Positions 33,560 through 39,972 of a stretch of DNA of 39,972 nt are shown one piece after another. This DNA is from CAZXEU01 sp964639665. Lineage in GTDB: Bacteria > Bacteroidota > Rhodothermia > Rhodothermales > Bin80. The position numbers and the translations under genes were made by a program. The notes under the pieces are model-generated. The model made no database searches, had not been told where the DNA came from, and worked only from the letters and a program-made list of their open reading frames with translations. Every line of letters begins with the position of its first letter. The first letter of the stretch is position 1. Location: NCBI GenBank assembly GCA_964639665.1, contig CAZXEU010000015.1, forward strand, positions 1 to 39,972. The letters are read 5' to 3'.

Positions 33560-34636
33560 ATGCCCTTGGTGAGTCTAAAGCGGCTGCTTCGGAGGGATGC
33601 CGATGACGAACCGGAGCACCATGGGATCCTCCTGGCTACCATCCTCCTTACACTGTGGCTGGGCATAGGTACCGCGGGCTTCGTGATTCTTGAGCGCTGG
33701 CCCGTCATTGACGGGCTCTGGATGTCCTTCCTCACGCTCACGACCATAGGATTCAATGAAGTGCAGCCGCTGTCCACGGCCGGCCGCCTCTTCTCCATCG
33801 CCTTTGCATTCATCGGAATCGGAACCGTAGCTTACGTAGCAGCGCGCTGGGCCAGCCTTTTGCTGGCGGGCAACCTGATCCGAGAGCGTCAGCGTGCACG
33901 AATAATCAAAGGCATGCGCGACCACTACATCGTATGCGGCTACGGGCGCATCGGGCGGCCGTTGGTGGCGGACTTACGTGAGGCGCGGCGCGACGTTGTA
34001 GTAGTGGAAAAAAGTGCCGAACTGGTTCGCGAACTTCGGGAGGACGACGTGCCGGTCGTGCACGGAGACGCCACGGATGAAGACGTGCTCCTGAAAGCGG
34101 GCATCAGCCGGGCAAGCGGACTGATAACCGGGCTGCCTTCGGACAGCGTGAACGTCTTCGTTACGCTTGTTGCCCGCGAATTGAATCCCAACCTCTTTAT
34201 ACTTGCGCGAACCAACGACGAGCGAAACAGGAAGAAGCTTATGCAGGCGGGAGCCGCTCACGTCGTGGCGCCGTCCAATGTGGGCGCATTGCGCATGGCA
34301 CAGGTCATTTTGCGCCCCTATGTGGACCGGTTCCTTTCACAGGTCATGAAGACCGACGATCTGGGCATGATTATGGAGGAAGCTCTGGTGGAACCGGGAT
34401 CCTTTCTGGCCGGCAAAACACTCCACGAAGCGAGCTTCCGGCAGCATTTTGATGCCATCGTCGTAAACGTGATCAAGGGCAACAGCATGGCGATGCAATT
34501 CAACCCCGGTCCACGCGACCGAATTGACGGGGGTGACATCCTCATCGTACTAGGCAGACACGACATGATCGAGCGCCTTAGGCAGGAAGGGTGCTCCGCC
34601 AAGGTGCCTGCGCCCTCTACCCTGAAGCAACCATGA
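33560..34636 (+). CDS. Potassium channel with TrkA-type NAD-binding regulatory domain
   Basis: About 358 residues from ATG 33560, 13 bp past the previous stop; an ATG at 33509 would overlap the previous gene by 38 bp. A first membrane helix (ILLATILLTLWLGIGTAGFVIL) is followed by a pore loop (LWMSFLTLTTIGFNEVQPLS), a second helix (LFSIAFAFIGIGTVAYVAA), a TrkA-N Rossmann domain (YIVCGYGRIGRPL, then VVHGDATDEDVL) and a TrkA-C domain (SFLAGKTLHEASFR). This is the MthK/Kch two-helix architecture. The filter reads TIGFNE instead of TVGYGD. Its TGA overlaps the ATG of the downstream transpeptidase. Confidence 0.88.
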   Translation: MPLVSLKRLLRRDADDEPEHHGILLATILLTLWLGIGTAGFVILERWPVIDGLWMSFLTLTTIGFNEVQPLSTAGRLFSIAFAFIGIGTVAYVAARWASLLLAGNLIRERQRARIIKGMRDHYIVCGYGRIGRPLVADLREARRDVVVVEKSAELVRELREDDVPVVHGDATDEDVLLKAGISRASGLITGLPSDSVNVFVTLVARELNPNLFILARTNDERNRKKLMQAGAAHVVAPSNVGALRMAQVILRPYVDRFLSQVMKTDDLGMIMEEALVEPGSFLAGKTLHEASFRQHFDAIVVNVIKGNSMAMQFNPGPRDRIDGGDILIVLGRHDMIERLRQEGCSAKVPAPSTLKQP

Positions 34637-35631
34637 ACGACCGCCTTGCCACCTCGCGACGGACGGCCCGCTTGGCAGGGCTGTTCTGCTGCCTCTTCGT
34701 CGTGGCCGTCGCCGCGGGGCAGGCTGCGTATATCGACCAGGATGCGGTAGCGGCGCTGCTCAATCGCCGGGCCGCATCATTGGAGGATATCCCTGCAATC
34801 GGCTACGAATATCACGTGCTGCGCGACGAGCGGGGCAACAACGTACTTGCGCGCAACAGCTTCTACAAGGAGATCGGAGACGGAGATGCGCACAGGGGCA
34901 AGGATCGCTCGGAACTGGTGCAGATGATCAACCGGCGCCTCATGCGAACGGTCTTTATTGGAGACACGCTGGTCGCTCCGACGCGGTTCGACCTGGATTT
35001 CCGTGCCTATTCTCCCTTTCCCCACTACTACTCCGGTGCGAACGAGTTCGGCAAGCTCCTCATCCTGGACAAGTCGTTCCAGGCCTTTGCGGCCTACGAG
35101 CACGGAGAACTCGTGCGCTGGGGCATCATCAATACGGGCGATCCGGAAGGCGTACCCACGCCGAACGGACGATTCAACGTCACCTGGAAGGAGCCCTACC
35201 GCGTCTCGGACCATGACTCGACATGGGTCATGCACTGGGTCGTCAATTTCTATCTTGAGCGCGGTATGCATTTGCACCAGTACGAGATGCCAACCGGAGG
35301 GCCGATGAGCAATGGATGCGTCCGGCTCGTGGATGCGGACGCGCAGTGGGTTTACAATTGGGTGGACAACTGGGAAACCACCACCGGCACTACGGACAAG
35401 AGCTCCGCCGAGGGCCTTCTGATCAGGCCCGGCACTCCCGTGCTGATACTGGGAACGGAGCCCTCTGCCAAGCCAGAACCGTTCGTGCACACGAACAGGG
35501 GCCCGGTCCTGAAGCAGGTGCAACTGCCGGGTCACCCGTATGACGTACCACCCGGCTCGCCGCAACAGATCTGGCTCGACCGGCTGCGCCAGGGAGAGCG
35601 GGCGGAACCGGATGCGGAGGCAAGCGGGTAA
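34633..35631 (+). CDS. Secreted L,D-transpeptidase (YkuD family), copy 1
   Basis: A protein of 332 residues. ATG 34633 overlaps the channel stop as ATGA, indicating translational coupling. It has a signal peptide (LAGLFCCLFVVAVAAGQ). An N-terminal segment IDQDAVAALLNRRAASLEDI is followed by the YkuD catalytic domain: KLLILDKSFQAFAAYEHGEL, GDPEGVPTPNGRFNV, HLHQYEMPTGGPMSNGCVRL. The nucleophile Cys lies in SNGCVR; the usual His just before Gly-Cys is Asn here. These enzymes make 3-3 cross-links in peptidoglycan or attach proteins to it. Its neighbour at 35728 is a close paralogue. Confidence 0.85.
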   Translation: MNDRLATSRRTARLAGLFCCLFVVAVAAGQAAYIDQDAVAALLNRRAASLEDIPAIGYEYHVLRDERGNNVLARNSFYKEIGDGDAHRGKDRSELVQMINRRLMRTVFIGDTLVAPTRFDLDFRAYSPFPHYYSGANEFGKLLILDKSFQAFAAYEHGELVRWGIINTGDPEGVPTPNGRFNVTWKEPYRVSDHDSTWVMHWVVNFYLERGMHLHQYEMPTGGPMSNGCVRLVDADAQWVYNWVDNWETTTGTTDKSSAEGLLIRPGTPVLILGTEPSAKPEPFVHTNRGPVLKQVQLPGHPYDVPPGSPQQIWLDRLRQGERAEPDAEASG

Positions 35632-35727
35632 AACGCCATTGGCCGGGCATGCGCGGCGCTGTTCGCTTGCCTTCACTTGCCTTGCTGTCGCCCGGCGCGC
35701 TCTGTAACCTGACTCGCGCAAAACTAC

Positions 35728-36693
35728 ATGCGACACGGCGTGCTAAGGGGAATCGTCCTGGCGCTCGTGGCCGTCCTTCCGGCGGTCACAGCTCTCGGCC
35801 AGGGCGGGTTCATCGATCAGGAATCGGTTGCGGAATTGCTGAACCGACGCGCCAGAACGCTGGACGAGATTCCCGATGTCTTTTACGAATACCACGTCCT
35901 GGCGGACGGGCGGGGAAACAGCGTCCTGGCCAAGAACAGCTATTACAAGAAGATCGGCGACGGCAACACTGCCCTGGGCAGGGAGCGCGGGGAGCTGGTG
36001 CAGATGATCAATCGGCACCTCATGCACGACTACCAGATCGGGGACACCATCATTACTCCCACCCGGTTCGATCTGGACTTCAGGGCCTACTCCCCGTTCC
36101 CCCGCTACTACACCGGAGGCCGCGACTTCGACAAGCTGTTCATCATGGACAAGACCATCCAGGCATTTGCGGCCTACGAGTACGGCCAGCTCATGCGCTG
36201 GGGCATTATCAACACGGGCAATCCGGACGAATCTCCCACGCCAAACGGGCGATTCAATTTCAACTGGAAAGAGCCCTACCGCATTTCAACGCTCAGTCCT
36301 CCGGGAGAGGACTGGGAAATGTACTGGGTGGTGAATTTTCATCAGGCACGGGGCATGCACGTACATCAATACGAGATGCCCACGGGCGGCCCGATGAGTC
36401 ACGGCTGCGTTCGGCTTGTAGACGCCGATGCGGAATGGGTCTACAACTGGGTCGACACGTGGACGACCTCCAGCGGCAGGGACGATATCAGCTCCATTGC
36501 CAGTCGCTTTATTGCGCCGGGCACGACCGTCCTGGTAATCGGGAAGGAACCGCAGAACCGGCCGGCGCCGTTCTCGCTGGGAGCGCGCTACCCGGTTTTG
36601 AAGCCGGTTCAACTGCCTGCCCATCCGTACAATATTGCACCCGGCACTGCACAGCAGCGGCGCCTTGACGCAGCCAGGCTCGCAAAGTCCTGA
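35728..36693 (+). CDS. Secreted L,D-transpeptidase (YkuD family), copy 2
   Basis: A protein of 321 residues with a signal peptide (GIVLALVAVLPAVTALGQ). It has the same layout as the upstream copy: FIDQESVAELLNRRARTLDEI, KLFIMDKTIQAFAAYEYGQL and HVHQYEMPTGGPMSHGCVRL. It retains the canonical SHGCVR active site. Many blocks are identical between the two, for example RFDLDFRAYSPFP, so this is a tandem duplication. A 96 bp gap separates them. It ends 11 bp from the convergent lepB stop. Confidence 0.9.
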   Translation: MRHGVLRGIVLALVAVLPAVTALGQGGFIDQESVAELLNRRARTLDEIPDVFYEYHVLADGRGNSVLAKNSYYKKIGDGNTALGRERGELVQMINRHLMHDYQIGDTIITPTRFDLDFRAYSPFPRYYTGGRDFDKLFIMDKTIQAFAAYEYGQLMRWGIINTGNPDESPTPNGRFNFNWKEPYRISTLSPPGEDWEMYWVVNFHQARGMHVHQYEMPTGGPMSHGCVRLVDADAEWVYNWVDTWTTSSGRDDISSIASRFIAPGTTVLVIGKEPQNRPAPFSLGARYPVLKPVQLPAHPYNIAPGTAQQRRLDAARLAKS

Positions 36694-36704
36694 CCGATCC
36701 GATC

Positions 36705-37826
36705 CTACCGTATGGGCCGCATGAGGCGCCCGAAGCGGATCTGGCCAATCAAAGGCGGACTTCCGTCCGCGTCCCAGGAGAAATAGGTTAGGACCGCCTT
36801 GCCAACAACATGGGTCATCGGGACAAATCCCCAGAACCGGCTGTCCTGCGAATTGTCCCTGTTGTCGCCCATCACAAAGAAATAGTCCTGGGTGAAAGTG
36901 TAACTGCTGACGCTCTGCCCGTCAATGCGAAAACCGTTCGCGCCCGTGGCCGTGGCGCGGCCTTCATACTGGCGGATGGCAGGCTCGAGGTAGCGCCAGT
37001 TTTCGGGTGTTAGCACGATTTCCTCGCCCCGCGAGGGGACCCGGATCGGCCCGAAGTTGTCAGGGGTGTATCCCTGATTCGGCGGGTACATGAGCGGACT
37101 GTAGCCTCCGTCGGATCTGCTGATCGCCGGCGTGACGCGATCCACATAAGGCCACGCCCTGAGTGAATCCGCAGCCGACTCCGTTGCCAGAATCTGTACA
37201 ATGACGGGATTGGAGGTAGGCATCACCTGTTCGACGCGAAGCTCGCGCAAGCGCTCGCGCGGAAGGCGCACGCGGGGATCGTTCTTGTACACGTACCAGA
37301 GCTGCTGCATGTCTTGCCTGAGCGCCTGGACTTCGCCGTTTATGGAGACCACCTTGTCCCGGATAACCAGCGAGTCGCCGGGCAGAGCGACCACGCGCTT
37401 GATGTAGTGCATCTTGCGATCAACGGGCTTGTCCTCGTCCGCAGGCCAGTTGAATACCATGGCGTCTCCATGTTTAACGCGAGAGAAACCCGGAAAACGC
37501 GTCCATGGAAGGTGCACCCCTCTTAGATAAATCGGCGTGAAGGGGATGCCCAGACTCATGGGTGTACGCGTCCCGTAGTGCAGCTTGGACACGAAAAGGT
37601 AGTCGCCCACCAGCAGGCTCTGCTCCATGGACGGTGTGGGAATCCTGAAAAGATCGAAGAACAGCGAGCGGACGATAACCATCACGACGATGGCGAAGAC
37701 CATCGCGTCGATCCATTCCCTGAGTGCTCCCTTGGCCTTGCGCGGAGTCTTTTCCGTGCCTGCGCGCAACCGGGCACGTTCGGCACGGCGCTTTCGGCGC
37801 ATCCTCTTGTCCGGGATTTCGGTCAA
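36705..37826 (-). CDS. lepB: Signal peptidase I
   Basis: A 373-residue membrane protease that removes signal peptides from exported proteins. A basic N-terminus and one membrane helix (AMVFAIVVMVIVRSLFF) precede the catalytic serine in TPSMEQSL (Ser66). The general-base lysine is in MHYIKRVVALPGD (Lys143), and the C-terminal box MGDNRDNSQDSRFWG is present. An insertion of roughly 130 residues separates the Lys box and the GDNRD box, common in the larger Bacteroidota LepB proteins. It is the third gene of the minus-strand group with lepA. Confidence 0.96.
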   Translation of the reverse strand: MTEIPDKRMRRKRRAERARLRAGTEKTPRKAKGALREWIDAMVFAIVVMVIVRSLFFDLFRIPTPSMEQSLLVGDYLFVSKLHYGTRTPMSLGIPFTPIYLRGVHLPWTRFPGFSRVKHGDAMVFNWPADEDKPVDRKMHYIKRVVALPGDSLVIRDKVVSINGEVQALRQDMQQLWYVYKNDPRVRLPRERLRELRVEQVMPTSNPVIVQILATESAADSLRAWPYVDRVTPAISRSDGGYSPLMYPPNQGYTPDNFGPIRVPSRGEEIVLTPENWRYLEPAIRQYEGRATATGANGFRIDGQSVSSYTFTQDYFFVMGDNRDNSQDSRFWGFVPMTHVVGKAVLTYFSWDADGSPPLIGQIRFGRLMRPIR

Positions 37827-37842
37827 CTGCTAAGCAGGCGGG

Positions 37843-38658
37843 CTAATTTCTGGATGATAGCTTCGGAGGCCCGTCTTCAAGCCTGGGCCGCTGGATCCGT
37901 TCTGTGAAGAACGTCTCGCCGTCGTAACCGGTCCGGTACCACCATTCGGATACCGGGCTGTAATAGTAGTCGATATACGGAGCAGGCTCTTCGTGGAGTA
38001 GCAAATCACCCAGAAATGACTGCCTGAGATTGAACAGGTAATCCCGGTAGCGCTGGTCGCCGGCGAAAATGATGCCCCGATCCAGCGGACCTGTCGCATC
38101 CATGACCATAACGCGGATGGAATCATTCAGCTGAAACCAGTACTCGAACTGCATGGCCTGCTCTGCGGGAGCACCTGTGCCGGTTGCCAGCGTGCGCGTG
38201 GGGGGTCCGAATCGGCCCTCGAGATACGCCCGCAAGACCGGGGTCGCCGTAGTGTCCAAGGCAGTAAACTGATTGGCTCCAAGAAATGCCCACTCCGTGG
38301 ACGCATATTCGCGGCGGTGATGCTCGCTGGAATCCGCAGCTATCATCCGCCAGCGGGATACCCGCCCTGCCCAGTCCGGCTCGCCGCGTGCGTAGTCATA
38401 GGCCTGCCGCAGAATCCAGGCTCCCAGCGTGTCCGACGGAACGGCCACATGGTCCATTTCCCGCGGCGGGACCAGCCGCCCGTGTGCGCCGACAGCGCGG
38501 GCAAATTCCTTCCTGAACCGCAACTCGGCGTAGACTTCTGCCAGCTCCAGCGGATCGATACGTGGCAACAACGGCTGCGCGATCACCGGCAATCCGCAAC
38601 ACAGCACCAGGGCGGCCCCAACCCATCGACCAAGACTCGTTGACCACTCCAGCGACAT
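37843..38658 (-). CDS. Secreted protein of unknown function between lepA and lepB
   Basis: About 271 residues from ATG 38658, 22 bp after the lepA stop and 16 bp before lepB; an earlier start at 38706 would overlap lepA. It has a signal peptide (VGAALVLCCGLPVIAQ). The body includes AYLEGRFGPPTR and EYWFQLNDSIRVMVMD, faintly like the RGRxYxxYGxPD and EYW elements of GWxTD-domain proteins, but the core GWxTD motif is absent. The operon position suggests an envelope role. Function is not recognised. Confidence 0.75.
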   Translation of the reverse strand: MSLEWSTSLGRWVGAALVLCCGLPVIAQPLLPRIDPLELAEVYAELRFRKEFARAVGAHGRLVPPREMDHVAVPSDTLGAWILRQAYDYARGEPDWAGRVSRWRMIAADSSEHHRREYASTEWAFLGANQFTALDTTATPVLRAYLEGRFGPPTRTLATGTGAPAEQAMQFEYWFQLNDSIRVMVMDATGPLDRGIIFAGDQRYRDYLFNLRQSFLGDLLLHEEPAPYIDYYYSPVSEWWYRTGYDGETFFTERIQRPRLEDGPPKLSSRN

Positions 38659-38680
38659 CAATTCGGTGTACGGAGCGGCT

Positions 38681-39972
38681 CTAGTCTCCCATTGACAGTA
38701 CGGCAAGGAATGCCTCTTGCGGCACTTCCACGCTGCCTACATGCTTCATACGCTTCTTGCCTTCCTTTTGTTTTTCCAGGAGCTTGCGCTTTCGCGTGAT
38801 GTCACCCCCGTAGCACTTCGCGGTGACATCCTTGCGGGTGGCCTTGACAGTGGTCCGGGCTATGACACGACTGCCGATGGCCGCCTGAATGGCGACTTCG
38901 AACATCTGCCTCGGAATGAGTTCCTTCAGCTTCGAGGTGACCTTGCGGCCCATCTCGTACGCCTTGTCCCGGTGCACAATGACCGACAGCGCATCAACGG
39001 GATCGCCGTTTATGAGGATGTCAAGCTTGACAAGATCGCTGCGCCTGTATTCCGAAAAATCGTAGTCGAACGAGGCATAGCCCCGGCTGATGCTCTTCAG
39101 CTTGTCGTAGAAATCGAATACGATGTCTGCCAGCGGCAGCTGATATTCCAGGCACACGCGGCGCGTATCCAGGTAGGTCTGGTTGAGGTAGCTGCCACGA
39201 CGGTCCTGGCAAAGCCTCATGAGACCACCAATGAAGTCGGTCGGCGTGATGATTTCCGCCCTTACGAAGGGCTCCCGGATGTGGTCCTTGGAACTGTCCG
39301 TCGGCACCCTGTTTGGATTTTCCACGATGCGGACCTCGCCCGAAGTCATGACAACCTTGTACTTGACATTCGGAAGCGTGGTAATGATGTCCAGGTCGAA
39401 TTCGCGATCCAGGCGCTCCTGCACGATTTCCATGTGCAACAGCCCCAGGAACCCGACGCGAAACCCGAACCCCAGCGCCTCGGATGTCTCGGGCTCGAAT
39501 GTGATGGCGGAGTCGTTCAGCTGCAGGCGCTCAAGAGACGCGCGCAGGTCCTCAAAGTCCTCGGAGCTTGCCGGGTATACCCCGGAAAACACCATGGGCT
39601 TGACTTCGCGAAAGCCCGCAATGGGCTCCTTCGCGGGGCTGCGGACGTGCGTAATGGTATCACCCACGCGCGTGTCCCGGACGTCCTTGATGGAACCTAT
39701 GACGTAGCCTACCTCTCCCGCACGCAGCTCCTGGACCGGCTCCATGCCGAGGCGCAGCAGTCCGATCTCCTCCGCCGCATACCGCACGCCCGCCGCCATG
39801 AAAAGTATTTCATCCCGCTTCTTGAGCACGCCCTGGAACACGCGCACGTATGCGATGGCGCCCCGGTACTGGTTGAATATCGAGTCGAAGATAAGCGCCT
39901 GCAGGGGGGCCTCGGGATCGCCAGACGGCGGTGGCACGCGCTCAATGACGGCCTCCAGAACTTCCGGGATGC
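38681..39972 (-). CDS. lepA: Elongation factor 4 (LepA), C-terminal part
   Basis: The frame is open to the right edge, so the GTPase domain is mostly outside. The visible 430 or so residues start at GIPEVLEAVIERVPPPSGDP, then domain II (ALIFDSIFNQYRGAIAYVRV), the EF-G III/V-like domains (VGFLGLLHMEIVQERLDREF) and the LepA-specific end (KLLEKQKEGKKRMKHVGSVE, finishing AVLSMGD). LepA is a ribosome-binding GTPase that back-translocates or remodels stalled ribosomes. It heads the lepA-unknown-lepB group. Confidence 0.97.
   Translation of the reverse strand, partial: IPEVLEAVIERVPPPSGDPEAPLQALIFDSIFNQYRGAIAYVRVFQGVLKKRDEILFMAAGVRYAAEEIGLLRLGMEPVQELRAGEVGYVIGSIKDVRDTRVGDTITHVRSPAKEPIAGFREVKPMVFSGVYPASSEDFEDLRASLERLQLNDSAITFEPETSEALGFGFRVGFLGLLHMEIVQERLDREFDLDIITTLPNVKYKVVMTSGEVRIVENPNRVPTDSSKDHIREPFVRAEIITPTDFIGGLMRLCQDRRGSYLNQTYLDTRRVCLEYQLPLADIVFDFYDKLKSISRGYASFDYDFSEYRRSDLVKLDILINGDPVDALSVIVHRDKAYEMGRKVTSKLKELIPRQMFEVAIQAAIGSRVIARTTVKATRKDVTAKCYGGDITRKRKLLEKQKEGKKRMKHVGSVEVPQEAFLAVLSMGD

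Noticed and set aside
37843..38658. GWxTD-domain protein call for the gene between lepA and lepB
   Set aside because: Only faint similarity around GRFGPPTR and EYW; the defining GWxTD motif is absent.

Overview
The window reads as chromosomal DNA from a high-GC member of the Bacteroidota, most likely of the Rhodothermia/Balneolia type. The evidence is several type IX secretion (T9SS) C-terminal sorting domains, a PorV/PorQ-family protein, a SusC/SusD pair, a TonB-dependent receptor with a carboxypeptidase-like N-terminal domain, and a Bacteroidota-type TAnnTTTG promoter element in front of xseA. Nothing read as an insertion sequence, CRISPR array, rRNA or tRNA.

Positions 1-11,000 (all minus strand) hold a phosphonate catabolism cluster. 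Read in the direction of transcription it encodes PhnW (2-aminoethylphosphonate transaminase), a large surface lipoprotein with two tandem phosphodiesterase/pyrophosphatase domains plus a PA14 domain, a PbfA-like (R)-1-hydroxy-2-aminoethylphosphonate ammonia-lyase, PhnA (phosphonoacetate hydrolase), PhnY (phosphonoacetaldehyde dehydrogenase), a T9SS-exported metallophosphatase, and the start of an FAD-dependent amine oxidase-like enzyme cut by the left edge. The cytosolic enzymes would turn 2-aminoethylphosphonate (AEP) and its hydroxylated, and perhaps N-methylated, relatives into phosphonoacetaldehyde, then phosphonoacetate, then acetate and phosphate. The two exported hydrolases suggest the substrate is first released outside the cell from an esterified form such as a phosphonolipid or phosphonoglycan. 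No inner-membrane phosphonate transporter or dedicated regulator is visible.

Positions 11,200-29,440 (also minus strand) encode envelope proteins: SusC, SusD, a second TonB-dependent receptor, a 1294-residue T9SS cargo with calcium-loop-like repeats, a PorV/PorQ-family beta-barrel, a pre-peptidase (PPC) repeat protein whose gene is split by an apparent one-base frameshift, and a SurA-like lipoprotein. The receptor, giant cargo, PorV-like and PPC genes are tightly spaced and look like one operon. Whether these outer-membrane systems serve the phosphonate genes or merely lie upstream in the same orientation cannot be settled from sequence.

Positions 29,586-36,693 are mostly plus strand: xseA, a long UPF0047/YjbQ-domain protein, an SDR oxidoreductase (minus), xseB, a small conserved Bacteroidota protein, a TrkA-domain potassium channel with a non-standard filter, and two tandem L,D-transpeptidase paralogues. 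From 36,705 to the right edge the minus strand carries lepB, a secreted protein of unknown function and the 3' part of lepA, a housekeeping translation/secretion group.
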